The position numbers and the translations under genes are program-made. The notes beneath the pieces were generated by a model. The model had not been told where the DNA came from. It did not search any database and was given only the letters and a program-made list of their open reading frames with translations. This document shows, one piece after another, positions 25,736 through 34,186 of a stretch of 46,878 nt of DNA; positions within the stretch are counted from its first letter, which is position 1, and every line of letters starts with the position of its first letter. The DNA lies in contig JAIXOZ010000138.1 of the NCBI GenBank assembly GCA_027486495.1, forward strand, positions 1-46,878, read 5' to 3'. Source of the DNA: Comamonadaceae bacterium. Its GTDB lineage: Bacteria > Pseudomonadota > Gammaproteobacteria > Burkholderiales > Burkholderiaceae_C.

Positions 25736-26236
25736 TCACCACCATCTGTAGGCAATGCCGTTCAAACCAGTTTTGCTGGACAGCGAATACACATCGTAGA
25801 CATCGGCACCTTCACGCGGCTCTGCTGCTTCGCTCTCATAACTGCGCTTGCCCCATGTGTCGGCGGCAGGCAACTCGGCATTGGCGTTCATGGGATCACG
25901 CGGTAATTTGCGCAAAAAATACTTTTTACCTTTGGCTTTCTCATCGCGAAATTTCACGCCATCGGCCAGCACATCCAAATTGGGCGGGTAGCCAGAAATC
26001 TCGCCTGTGGGCTCCATGATTTCGCCCGCTTCACTCGATTGTTTGTAGGCATCGATCGCCTGCCGGATCTCCTTGAGCGCCGAACGCAACTCGGCCTCTT
26101 TCGATCGCTGAACCGTCACCTGCACCACCGGCACCACCAAAAAAGACAAGGTGGCAATGATGGCCAAGGTCACCAACAATTCAATGAGGGTGAATCCTCG
26201 CGCAGTCCCAAGGCGAATCGTCTTTTCAAGGCGCAT
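25736..26236 (-). CDS. type II secretion pseudopilin (GspG-like)
   Basis: A 166-residue pseudopilin. The leader ends ARG, then FTLIELLVTLAIIATLSFL with Glu5. A long amphipathic helix (RSKEAELRSALKEIRQAIDAYKQ) and a soluble domain follow, with YPPNLDVL and LPRDPMN near the middle and a C-terminus rich in Tyr and Gly. It resembles GspG but lacks the acidic calcium loop of the major pseudopilin at the C-terminus. ATG 26236 lies inside the end of the secretin gene (11-base overlap), showing translational coupling. Confidence 0.87.
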   Translation of the reverse strand: MRLEKTIRLGTARGFTLIELLVTLAIIATLSFLVVPVVQVTVQRSKEAELRSALKEIRQAIDAYKQSSEAGEIMEPTGEISGYPPNLDVLADGVKFRDEKAKGKKYFLRKLPRDPMNANAELPAADTWGKRSYESEAAEPREGADVYDVYSLSSKTGLNGIAYRWW

Positions 26237-28196
26237 CGTCCTTACCCTCTTTGGCGTCTGTAGCCTTCACACCGATTGGCGACAGGGTCAGACTGCTCGT
26301 CCCCACACCGACAGGTGCAGCGGGTGCAGGCCTTCGGGGAGCAGCAGCTGGTGCAGAAGCGGATGTCGAAGTAGGTGCAGGTGTCGGCGCAGAAGACCTC
26401 GCCGACGACGAGCCCTCCTGCCTCAAGCGCGACTCAGGCCCGCTTGGGAACTCCAACTCCACGTTGTCGCGCACAATCGATTGGCGCACCAAACGCGGCG
26501 TGATGGACAAAATGATCTCTGTCTTTTTAGACTGGTCCCGGTTGGCACCGAACAGTTTCCCGAATACCGGCAAATCCCCCGCACCCGGAATTTTCTTGAC
26601 CGAGTCACGGTCTTCGTCGCTGATCAAGCCCGCCAAAACCTGCGTTTCGCCATCCTTCAAACGCAAGGTGGTGGTGGCATTTCGCGTGCCAAACGAATAG
26701 GCCACCGTGCCCAATTTGGTGGTCTGCGAGCCCGAAATTGTGCTGACTTCCATCGACACCTTGATGCTGATGTCACTGCCTCGATAAATAACAGGCTCCA
26801 CATCCAGCTTCAAACCCACATCCACATAGGTCACGTTCTCTGCAAACCCGCCCGTGGGCGAAGTGGTCACGGTCACCACAGGCACACGGTCACCAATCAT
26901 GATCTTGGCCTTCTCCTTGTTGACCACCCGGATACGCGGATTCGCCAACACATTCACGTTGTCGTCTTGCTCACCCAAATTCAAGGTCAGGTTGCCCAAT
27001 TGCGCGCCCGTGGTGTCGTTGCTCAAATTACGCAAACCCCTCAAAGTCAAACTGGTGGCGCCCTGACCCGCCAAAGGCGTCAAGCTCAGACTCTCCGGCC
27101 AGCCCACGCCCAGTTGCATCAACTTGCTTCGGCTGACCTCCAAAATCTCCAACTCCAGCATGACCTCCGCTTCAGGCACGTCGTACAAGCGCACCAGCTT
27201 CTCGATCACTTTGATGGCGGCGGGCGTATCGCGCACGACCAGCAAATTCAGCTTGTCATCCACCACCGGCTCACGCCCTTTGAACAAGGTCTTGATCGCC
27301 GCAGCCACAAACTTCGCGTCGGCATAGGCCATCGGGAACATGCGCACCGTCAGCTCTTGGTAATCCTTCAACTTGGCCGCAGTGGCCGGAAAAATCAACA
27401 CCGTATTCGCATTGGACACCTGCATGTCCAGCTGATTGGCCGTCAGCAACAAAGTCAAAGCCGTCTCGACCGTGCCATCGCGCAAAGTGATCGAGGCCTT
27501 CAAATCCGGCTTGTTCAGCTCCTTGTCGAAAATGAAGTTCAAACCCGAGGAGCGCGACAAGGCGTCAAAAATTTGGCGCAAAGGCGCTTCGCGGAACTCA
27601 AGACTGGTGGGTTTGCGAAACGCCTCGCCCAACACATCCTCTTGGGCAGGGGGAGCCAGTTTCAAGGCGGCCTCTTGGCGGGCGCTCAGGGCCTCGGTGT
27701 GATCGGGCTGTTGCAACAACATGCTTTTGGCCAAAGCCAGCACCTGCGACCAGTCACCAGACTGCTTGACCACACGCAAATACTGCAACTTGAGCGCCAA
27801 TCCTTTTTGAATCGCCACTTGATCCAGCCCCTGCTGGACCAAACCGTTGGCTGCATCCATGGCCTGCGCCTGCTTGAAGGCCTGTTCGGCCGCATCCAGA
27901 CGCCCAGCCTTGAGCAGGCGCTCGCCTTGGCGAAGATAGGCCTGCATGGCACGCTCTTTGGCCGCGCGGTACACCAGCTTGAACTCGGTGTTGGACGGGT
28001 TCTTCTCTACCGCCTCTTGCAACTGGCCCAAGCCCTCTAAAATTTTGTTGTCTTGCAACAAGCGCTTGCCTTCGTTGAATTGCGCGTAACCCACGTAACT
28101 CGCACAACCCGAAAGGCTCAGAGCCCCGAGCAATACGCTCAAGAGCAAGCCCGTGCGCCCATGCCGACCCAAGGCCACCACTGAAAATTTGCTCAT
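26226..28196 (-). CDS. lipoprotein secretin with N-terminal TPRs (GspD/MshL-like)
   Basis: A 656-residue outer-membrane secretin, the exit gate of T2SS and type IV pili. The signal peptide ends in a lipobox LSGC near residue 31, so the protein is probably its own lipid anchor. Residues 35-175 read as TPR-like helices (FNEGKRLLQDNKILEGLGQLQEAV and similar). A secretin/TonB short N-domain (about 190-260) and an N1-type domain follow. The C-terminal secretin domain has VLANPRIRVVNKEKAKIMIGD, VGLKLDVEP and the membrane-insertion motif KIPGAGDLPVFGKLFG. The last 80 residues are a Pro/Ala/Ser-rich tail. It overlaps its neighbours on both sides. Confidence 0.93.
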   Translation of the reverse strand: MSKFSVVALGRHGRTGLLLSVLLGALSLSGCASYVGYAQFNEGKRLLQDNKILEGLGQLQEAVEKNPSNTEFKLVYRAAKERAMQAYLRQGERLLKAGRLDAAEQAFKQAQAMDAANGLVQQGLDQVAIQKGLALKLQYLRVVKQSGDWSQVLALAKSMLLQQPDHTEALSARQEAALKLAPPAQEDVLGEAFRKPTSLEFREAPLRQIFDALSRSSGLNFIFDKELNKPDLKASITLRDGTVETALTLLLTANQLDMQVSNANTVLIFPATAAKLKDYQELTVRMFPMAYADAKFVAAAIKTLFKGREPVVDDKLNLLVVRDTPAAIKVIEKLVRLYDVPEAEVMLELEILEVSRSKLMQLGVGWPESLSLTPLAGQGATSLTLRGLRNLSNDTTGAQLGNLTLNLGEQDDNVNVLANPRIRVVNKEKAKIMIGDRVPVVTVTTSPTGGFAENVTYVDVGLKLDVEPVIYRGSDISIKVSMEVSTISGSQTTKLGTVAYSFGTRNATTTLRLKDGETQVLAGLISDEDRDSVKKIPGAGDLPVFGKLFGANRDQSKKTEIILSITPRLVRQSIVRDNVELEFPSGPESRLRQEGSSSARSSAPTPAPTSTSASAPAAAPRRPAPAAPVGVGTSSLTLSPIGVKATDAKEGKDDAP

Positions 28197-28735
28197 TTGA
28201 ATGCTCCAATGTTCACGGTCTGCACCTCGTTCAAAGGCAAATACGTCACGGACAAAAGCGGGGGTTCAATGCGGTCAATCCGGTACTTGCCGTCCAGCAC
28301 CTGGTCTTTTTTCGCAACCCGCGTCTCTTCCCCCAAGGTCAAATACACCCACCACTCCCCCTGCGAGGACTGCTGGCCCAAATACGCATACGGCCAAGGC
28401 GGCGCTTTGGGCGGCTCCACTTTGGTCGTCACTTTGGGCGGCGGCGGGTTCCACGATTGCGCATGAAAAATCGGCGGCTCTTTCTCTGCCAATTCAGTGG
28501 CCAATGCCTCATCCACAGATTTGTAAGGTGCTGCCCGTGGCTTGAGCGCGGTCAAAGCCGTCTCGGACCCGGCCCGCTTGTCCGCCACCCGGGCAGACGT
28601 GCCGACCTTGCTCGCCGGGCGGACCACCGCTTCGGCCACGCCCCCTGCCTCATCTCCCTCTTCATCTGGCCCCATCACTGACAAGCCGACCGTCACGCCC
28701 AAGGCCAACAGCAAAATCCATGTCCGCAAGTTCAT
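28193..28735 (-). CDS. periplasmic PilP/GspC-like assembly protein
   Basis: A 180-residue protein with one N-terminal membrane helix, a long disordered Pro/Ala/Lys-rich middle (about 25-105) and a small C-terminal beta domain (about 110-178: YAYLGQQSSQGEWWVYLTLG, then YRIDRIEPPLLSVTYLP). This is the layout of PilP and of the HR domain of GspC, which connect the inner-membrane platform to the secretin. Sequence similarity is limited to this pattern, and position between PilO-like and secretin genes supports it. ATGA overlaps on both ends show tight coupling. Confidence 0.75.
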   Translation of the reverse strand: MNLRTWILLLALGVTVGLSVMGPDEEGDEAGGVAEAVVRPASKVGTSARVADKRAGSETALTALKPRAAPYKSVDEALATELAEKEPPIFHAQSWNPPPPKVTTKVEPPKAPPWPYAYLGQQSSQGEWWVYLTLGEETRVAKKDQVLDGKYRIDRIEPPLLSVTYLPLNEVQTVNIGAFK

Positions 28736-29325
28736 GGGGCACCCTCCTTGGCAAGCAGCAGGCCCTGTGCGGGATAGGCCAAGTGCAAGGTCATCGTCAA
28801 GCTCGCCTCCAGCTCGTCCGACGCCACGCCCTCGCGCCGCAAACTCAACTCATCCAGACTGGCAAAAGGCAGCTCCAACAAGCTTTGCTCGACAAAGGTC
28901 CGAATTTGCAAATACGAGCCCACCAAGGGCAAGCGCACCCGGTAGCGGCACAAACGCGTGGCCGCCTCACAACTGAGCTTGTACTCACCCGACACCGCCG
29001 GCATCTCCAGTATTTGCGACAAACTCAATAAAGTGCCCACATGCGACTCGACCTCCGCCAACTCGCCCAGCACCGCCTGAAACGCCAAGCCCGGCTCCAT
29101 GGCAGGTGCCGCCTCTACAGCCGTCATCACAGGCGCTTGGGCTATTTGTTGACGCAAAGTCTTCAAGTCTTGGTTTTGCGCTGCCCATTGCTGATGGGCC
29201 TTGGGCAGCAAACCCCACCAAACCACCATGGTGACCAGGCACACAGCGCACATCAACAACCACAAAGGGTTGACCGATTGCAAGGCTCGCTCCATGGCCA
29301 CGCGCTGAAAGGCAGACGACTTCAT
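28732..29325 (-). CDS. PilO/GspM-like inner-membrane platform protein
   Basis: A 197-residue bitopic protein. A cytoplasmic start with one membrane span (NPLWLLMCAVCLVTMVVWWGLL) precedes a coiled-coil stretch (QQWAAQNQDLKTLRQQIAQ) and a ferredoxin-like periplasmic domain (about 75-197) containing a cysteine pair (CEAATRLC). This is the pattern of PilO. The start is ATG 29325, which overlaps the stop of the PilN-like gene as ATGA. The open frame extends eight codons further, but that would ignore the overlap signal. Confidence 0.75.
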   Translation of the reverse strand: MKSSAFQRVAMERALQSVNPLWLLMCAVCLVTMVVWWGLLPKAHQQWAAQNQDLKTLRQQIAQAPVMTAVEAAPAMEPGLAFQAVLGELAEVESHVGTLLSLSQILEMPAVSGEYKLSCEAATRLCRYRVRLPLVGSYLQIRTFVEQSLLELPFASLDELSLRREGVASDELEASLTMTLHLAYPAQGLLLAKEGAP

Positions 29326-29873
29326 CGCGCGGCCTCCTCTGGCTGCCAATACGCAGAAAACTCGAAGCGGTAAGGCCTGTTCGGATCGGTCTGGCTCATC
29401 TGGTGCACGCTCAGCTCCACCGAAGTCAACAAAGGCTGAGCCTTCATTTGCGACAAGAAGCGCAACATCTCTTGCGCATTTTTGGCCTCCGCCACACCCC
29501 TGATGCGGTCATTGGCCGAATCCAAGCGCAGCTCCAGCAAGGCCACCCGGCCCTTGCGCGTGGTCTCCAGCGTTTCCAGCAATTCCATCCAAGGCTGGTT
29601 CAGCTGCCGAATGACCAGCTGTGAAGCCTTGAACTGCTCGGGCGTCAGCTTGGGTGCCACGGCCACACGCGGGGCCTGGCGGGCCTGCGTCTTGAGCAAC
29701 TGCGCACGCTCTTGCTCCAGGCGCAAGCCATCCTGCTCGGCCGCACGCCACTGCCCCCAGCCCACCAGCAGCGCCAAAATGGCCAGCAAGAGCAGCAGCC
29801 ACAAACGCCACCCAGCGCGGTACAGCCAAAACACCACACCGCGCTCGGCAAAATCCAAGTCCAGTTGTTTCAT
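29322..29873 (-). CDS. PilN-like inner-membrane platform protein
   Basis: A 183-residue bitopic protein: short cytoplasmic N-terminus (MKQLDLDFAERG), membrane span about residues 18-38 (LWLLLLLAILALLVGWG), coiled coil (about 45-65) and a periplasmic ferredoxin-like domain. PilN normally starts with a short peptide that docks into PilM, and the first ten residues could serve this. ATG 29873 overlaps the stop of the PilM-like gene; the frame is open to 29969 but that segment shadows the upstream gene. It probably pairs with the PilO-like protein. Confidence 0.75.
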   Translation of the reverse strand: MKQLDLDFAERGVVFWLYRAGWRLWLLLLLAILALLVGWGQWRAAEQDGLRLEQERAQLLKTQARQAPRVAVAPKLTPEQFKASQLVIRQLNQPWMELLETLETTRKGRVALLELRLDSANDRIRGVAEAKNAQEMLRFLSQMKAQPLLTSVELSVHQMSQTDPNRPYRFEFSAYWQPEEAAR

Positions 29874-30646
29874 GGCTGCACCCTCCACACACTCAGCACA
29901 TTCGCCACATCGCCCAATCGGTGCCATTGCAAACCCTGCGTTTGCGGCAGTGCCCCGGTGCCCATCCATCCCATGCGTTCGGGCATGGCCAGGCCCTGTC
30001 GCCTGAACGCCTGCGCCAGCAAGTCCTCACACTGCCCGGGCGGCAAACTGTTCAAAGCCAAAGCCCAATGCCTGACCGCACACAACTGTCCTTGCCGTGA
30101 CAAAACCAAATGGCTGCCCTGAGGCTGCACCAGTAAGACCGCTTCGTCCTCGGGCACCTGGCCTGCCACATGGTTCCAGACCACCGACCACTGCGGCACA
30201 CACGAGGCCAAGGCCAAGCGCTGCGCCCACAGCAAGTCGCGCAACGCCTGCACATCCGATTGCAGCACCGCACACGCCCAATAAGGCGCGTCTTGCACCG
30301 GTGCCATCACCACCTTCAGCGGCTGCGTCAGCTCAAAAACCTCTTGCAACTGCATGGCCGTGTAGGCCTGCACATCCTGCCAACGCTCGGCGTTTTGCAA
30401 AGGGGCCACTTGTGCCGCATACAACCAGCTGTCGTCCAAGCTCACCCGCACAGGCCGAAACCGCACTGGCGGCGAGGCCAAAAAAGAAGCCAAAGCCGCC
30501 AAGCGATCGGCCCCTTGCAAAGGGCTGTCCAAGTCCATCTGTGCCACGCATTGCGCAGGCCCTTGGCCCCAAGCCGGCCGGCTCACCCAACGAAACGCAC
30601 TGGCCGACAACACCAACTCCCAGCGGGTTTTGAACATGTCAAGCAT
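29870..30646 (-). CDS. PilM/GspL-cytoplasmic-domain-like protein, divergent
   Basis: A 258-residue soluble protein at the position where PilM (or GspL) is expected, between the ATPase and the PilN-like protein. PilM is an actin-like ATP-binding protein that links PilN to the motor. Here the actin-fold ATP motifs are not recognisable, and the sequence is rich in Trp and Gln. The assignment therefore rests on gene order and size. The start is ATG 30646 (8-base overlap with the ATPase) or ATG 30637, two bases after the ATPase stop. Confidence 0.6.
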   Translation of the reverse strand: MLDMFKTRWELVLSASAFRWVSRPAWGQGPAQCVAQMDLDSPLQGADRLAALASFLASPPVRFRPVRVSLDDSWLYAAQVAPLQNAERWQDVQAYTAMQLQEVFELTQPLKVVMAPVQDAPYWACAVLQSDVQALRDLLWAQRLALASCVPQWSVVWNHVAGQVPEDEAVLLVQPQGSHLVLSRQGQLCAVRHWALALNSLPPGQCEDLLAQAFRRQGLAMPERMGWMGTGALPQTQGLQWHRLGDVANVLSVWRVQP

Positions 30647-32324
30647 TCAAGGTCACCCTGCCCACTTCGGCCAAGGTGGTTTCCCCACGCTGGGCCATGG
30701 CCATGGCGGCTTCGCGCAGGGTGCGCGTGCCCGACTTGCGCGCCTGCTCCTTGATGGCGCGAATCGGTGCCCGGTCAATGATCAACTCGCGGATCTCGTC
30801 TGTGAGCAACAGTACCTCCGCAATGGCCCGGCGGCCTTTGTAGCCCGTGCCGCGGCAATCGCCACACCCCGTGCCGGCGCGAAACAGCCAGTTCGGAACA
30901 TCTTCTGGGGCGATGCGCAGCAAATCCAGCTCCTGCGCGCTGGGCACATAGGGCGCAGCGCAGCGCGGGCAATTGCAGCGCAGCAGACGTTGCGCCCAAA
31001 TGCCGTTGAGCGCCGAGACAAAGGAATACGGGTCAATGCCCATGTGCGTAAAGCGCCCCAGTACATCGAACACGTTGTTGGCGTGTACCGTGGTCAACAC
31101 CAAGTGGCCGGTCAAAGCCGACTGCACCGCGATCTCGGCCGTCTCGTTGTCTCGGATCTCACCCACCATGATCTTGTCCGGGTCATGCCGCAAAATCGAG
31201 CGCAAACCCTTGGCAAACGTCAGCCCCTTTTTCTCGTTCACCGGGATCTGCAAAATGCCGGGCAACTGGTATTCCACCGGGTCTTCAATCGTGATGATCT
31301 TGCTCTTGCCATCGTGAATTTCGGTCAGCGCGCCATACAAAGTGGTGGTCTTGCCCGAGCCCGTCGGCCCCGTCACCAACAACATGCCATAGGGCTCAGA
31401 CGCCAAGCGCCGCAAAGTCACCAAAGCCGATTCGTCAAAGCCCAGCGCCTCCAGCGTCAGCGCACCATACGACTCGATCATGGCCCGCTTGTCCAGCACG
31501 CGGATCACCGCATCTTCGCCATGGATGCTGGGCATCACCGACAAACGCATGTCAATGTCGCGCCCACCCGACTCCACCGTGAAACTGCCGTCTTGCGGAA
31601 TGCGGCGCTCGGCAATGTCCAGCTCGGCCAGCACCTTCAAGCGCGAGATCACATGCTCTGCGGTCTCCACGCCGGCCACACTCAGTGCATGGTCCAGCAC
31701 ACCATCAATGCGGAACTTCACCTCCATGCCCCCTGGTGTCGACTCGATGTGGATGTCTGACGCCGTGACCTTCAGCGCGTCATACAGCACCGAATTGACC
31801 AGCCTCACCGCCGGGCTGGCCGACTCGCTCAAACCCGCCAATGACAGCACCGCCGCAGGCTTGCTTTCGCGGGCATAACTGCCGCCTTCGATGCCCATGC
31901 CATCGGTCGCGCGCGCGCCCTCTTCCTTGCGCGACAAGTAGGCCAAAATATCTTCGGGCATGGCCAATGCGTAATGCACCGCCCCACCCGCGCTGCGCTC
32001 CATCCAGCTTTGCAAGGCCAGGTCCAGCGGGTCGCTGATCACCGCCCACAAGCGGCCTTCATCGCGCAACACAATCCCTTTGCGCTTGATCGCCTTGGTC
32101 AAAGGCAGCACATCAAAGGCATCAGACAGCGCCAACATCTGCGCCGTCTCCATCACCGGATGGTCAAACTGCGCGGCCATCCAGCCCAAAGCCTGCCGTG
32201 GCTCCAGCCGCATTTGCGCCGCCACTTCGTCCACCAGTGCGCGCCCAGCCACCAAAGCGCTGGCGCGCCAAGCGCTCAAATTCTGCAGATCCTGCTCTGT
32301 CCTGGAGGGGGTTGGCATGCTCAT
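30639..32324 (-). CDS. gspE: GspE/PilB-type secretion ATPase
   Basis: A 561-residue cytoplasmic hexameric ATPase that drives pseudopilus assembly. An N-terminal T2SSE domain (about 30-150) precedes the motor. The motor has ASDIHIES, RIDGVLD, Walker A GPTGSGKTTT (about 319-328), the Asp box TIEDPVEYQL, Walker B region DKIMVGEIRDNETAEIA and the His box TGHLVLTTVHAN. A tetracysteine zinc motif (CNCPRC, later CGDC) is present, as in GspE/PilB. ATG 32324 overlaps the GspF stop by one base (TGATG); a TTG three bases earlier is less likely. PilT-like retraction ATPase genes are absent from the window. Confidence 0.95.
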   Translation of the reverse strand: MSMPTPSRTEQDLQNLSAWRASALVAGRALVDEVAAQMRLEPRQALGWMAAQFDHPVMETAQMLALSDAFDVLPLTKAIKRKGIVLRDEGRLWAVISDPLDLALQSWMERSAGGAVHYALAMPEDILAYLSRKEEGARATDGMGIEGGSYARESKPAAVLSLAGLSESASPAVRLVNSVLYDALKVTASDIHIESTPGGMEVKFRIDGVLDHALSVAGVETAEHVISRLKVLAELDIAERRIPQDGSFTVESGGRDIDMRLSVMPSIHGEDAVIRVLDKRAMIESYGALTLEALGFDESALVTLRRLASEPYGMLLVTGPTGSGKTTTLYGALTEIHDGKSKIITIEDPVEYQLPGILQIPVNEKKGLTFAKGLRSILRHDPDKIMVGEIRDNETAEIAVQSALTGHLVLTTVHANNVFDVLGRFTHMGIDPYSFVSALNGIWAQRLLRCNCPRCAAPYVPSAQELDLLRIAPEDVPNWLFRAGTGCGDCRGTGYKGRRAIAEVLLLTDEIRELIIDRAPIRAIKEQARKSGTRTLREAAMAMAQRGETTLAEVGRVTLNA

Positions 32325-33523
32325 CAAAAGCTCCCCGCCAAATCAAAAATCGGCATGTACAGCAAGATCACAATCACCCCCACGATCAAACCGATCGCTG
32401 TCATCAACAAAGGCTCAAAGCTGCGCATGAAACGGTCAATCCACTGGGTGATTTCTTCGTCGTAAAAAAGCGCCGACTGCGTGAGCATCTTGCCCAAATC
32501 GCCGGTGCGCTCGCCCACCATCAGCAAACGTTGCGAGATCGGTGTCGTCAAGGCCGCCGACTCAAATGCCACCGACAAAGACACCCCCGACTCGATGTCG
32601 TGCCTGGCTCTGGCCAACTTGTTTTGCACATCCATCGACACCACGCTGGCCACCACCTCCATGGCCTTGACCAAGGCAATACCACCTTGCAACAACATGC
32701 CCATGGTCATGTACAAGCGCGACAACTCGTAAATGCGCACGCGCTCGCCAATCTGCGGCAGCTTGGCCAAAATCACCACCCAACCGCCGTTTTTCCGAAT
32801 GCGCTGCCACAGCCAAAGCAAGCTGCCCGCCACGCCCGCCAAGGCCAGCAACAACCAAGAGGTGTGCTCGGCTGCAAAGCGCCCCCAAGACAGCATCAGC
32901 GCCGACATGAACGGCAACTCGCGTCCGGCCCCCTGGTACACCTCGGCAAATTTGGGCACCACATACACCATCAAAAACAAACTCACCAGCAAACCCACGC
33001 TGATCAAAATGCCCGGGTAAATCGAGGCGCTGATCACCTTGCTGCGCACCGCCTCCAGCCGCTTTTGGTAGTCCACATAACGCTGCAAAGCCAGCGGCAA
33101 ATCGCTGGTGCCCTCGGCTGCGCGCACCACCCCGATGTAGAGCACCGGAAACACCGCCTCTTGCGCCTGCAAGGCCACCGAAAAGCGTTTGCCCGAGCGC
33201 AAGTCGTGCAGCAATTTCTCAAACACCTGTCGCCGCGCTGCGTCGGTTTCTTTCTCGCTCAAGGCCTCGGTCGACTCCACAATGCCCAAGCCAGCATTGA
33301 GCAGCGCCAGCAGCTCCTGGCTAAACAGCAACACCGAAAAATCCACCCGACCCACGCCCAGCCAGCGCTGCAAGTTCAGAGCACCTGGGTTGTCAGCTTG
33401 GATCGAAATCGCCCGCAAACCCAATTGCGTGAGTTGGTCCCGCGCACGCTCCAGATCGTGCGCCTCCAACACCTGATCCACAATCAGCTGCTGCGCATTG
33501 ATCACCCGGGCACGGAACTTCAA
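32324..33523 (-). CDS. gspF: GspF/PilC-type inner-membrane platform protein
   Basis: A 399-residue polytopic platform protein of T2SS/T4P. Two GspF domains (about 65-190 and 265-390) each contain helices followed by membrane spans. Recognisable features are FSQELLALLNAGL, VISASIYPGILISVGLLVSLFLM and the C-terminal ERTGDLGKML with EPLLMTAIGLIVGVIVILLYMPIF. The start is a TTG at 33523, nine bases after the GspG stop. It lies between the pseudopilin and ATPase genes, as in many T2SS loci, though the order G-F-E is inverted relative to the usual E-F-G. Confidence 0.94.
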   Translation of the reverse strand: MKFRARVINAQQLIVDQVLEAHDLERARDQLTQLGLRAISIQADNPGALNLQRWLGVGRVDFSVLLFSQELLALLNAGLGIVESTEALSEKETDAARRQVFEKLLHDLRSGKRFSVALQAQEAVFPVLYIGVVRAAEGTSDLPLALQRYVDYQKRLEAVRSKVISASIYPGILISVGLLVSLFLMVYVVPKFAEVYQGAGRELPFMSALMLSWGRFAAEHTSWLLLALAGVAGSLLWLWQRIRKNGGWVVILAKLPQIGERVRIYELSRLYMTMGMLLQGGIALVKAMEVVASVVSMDVQNKLARARHDIESGVSLSVAFESAALTTPISQRLLMVGERTGDLGKMLTQSALFYDEEITQWIDRFMRSFEPLLMTAIGLIVGVIVILLYMPIFDLAGSF

Positions 33524-33531
33524 AGCACTGC

Positions 33532-33990
33532 TCAGTTGGTGATGTCGGCGTCTTCAGCCGAGCCGCCACGCTGCCCGTCTTTGCCCAAAGACTGGATCTG
33601 AAAATCGCCATTGCCCACCGGAAAGGTGTAGAGGTATTTGCGTCCCCACGGATCGGGTGGCACAGCTTTTTTCAGGTAAGGGCCATTCCAGCCCTTGGCG
33701 GAATCGGGCTGAGTGGTCAAAGCCGCCAATCCCTCGTCGTTGCTAGGGTAGCGACCCACATCCAAACGAAACGTGTCCATGGCCTTAGCCAAGGCTTCAA
33801 TCTGGGCTTTGGCCGTGGTGGCCTCCGACTTGCCCAGTTGCGCAAAATACTTGGGCCCCACATAAGACGCCAACATGCCAATGATGACGATCACCACCAA
33901 CAACTCCAGCAAGGTGAAACCCGCTTCGCGTCTTAAAGGCTTCAAAACACGGCCTTTGGAACAAGGCGGCGCAATGCGATGGGCAATCAT
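33532..33990 (-). CDS. gspG: major pseudopilin GspG
   Basis: The best GspG of the window. After the leader ...RREAG the helix FTLLELLVVIVIIGMLASYVGPKYF with Glu5 is followed by SEATTAKAQIEALAKAMDTFRLDVGRYPSNDEGLAAL, the classical GspG body. WNGPYLKKAVPPDPWGRKYLY and a C-terminal acidic calcium-type loop (EDADITN) follow. ATG 33990 gives 152 residues with a 30-residue leader. A TTG at 33945, with AAAGG seven bases before it, would give a normal short leader (MKPLRREAG) and may be the real start. First gene of the T2SS-like operon; a Pho-box-like promoter lies about 100 bases upstream. Confidence 0.93.
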   Translation of the reverse strand: MIAHRIAPPCSKGRVLKPLRREAGFTLLELLVVIVIIGMLASYVGPKYFAQLGKSEATTAKAQIEALAKAMDTFRLDVGRYPSNDEGLAALTTQPDSAKGWNGPYLKKAVPPDPWGRKYLYTFPVGNGDFQIQSLGKDGQRGGSAEDADITN

Positions 33991-34094
33991 GTGAGTTTGG
34001 CTTTCAGCCCGAAGCTGCACAAGCACCTAGGGGCATTTAGAAAAACGAGCAGCCGGTACAGACAAGCCGCAAACAATAACTGCTCAAAACTGAC

Positions 34095-34128
34095 AATTTA
34101 CGCAAACACAGTGACAATATCGTGAAAT
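34095..34128 (-). promoter_or_regulatory. Pho-box-like promoter of the T2SS-like operon
   Basis: On the minus strand ATTTCAC-GATA-TTGTCAC (34128-34111) has the 7+4+7 direct-repeat form of a PhoB box (5 of 7 and 6 of 7 against CTGTCAC). TAAATT (34100-34095) follows after exactly 10 bases. Transcription would begin near 34088, about 100 bases before gspG. The same region also holds an AGTGAC/GTCACT inverted repeat (34110-34115 and 34131-34136), so another regulator could use it. The remainder of 33991-34186 shows no gene. Confidence 0.45.
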
Positions 34129-34186
34129 CCGTCACTCACTGCCCCTCAAAAGGTGAAGAAGCCGCGCCCTTGTAGAACCGCGTCAA

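Noticed and set aside
26151-28040. 629-codon plus-strand frame opposite the secretin
   Set aside because: Arg/Gln/His-rich shadow of a gene with clear secretin motifs.
30630-31760. 376-codon plus-strand frame opposite gspE
   Set aside because: Antisense to an ATPase with intact Walker motifs and no initiation signal of its own.
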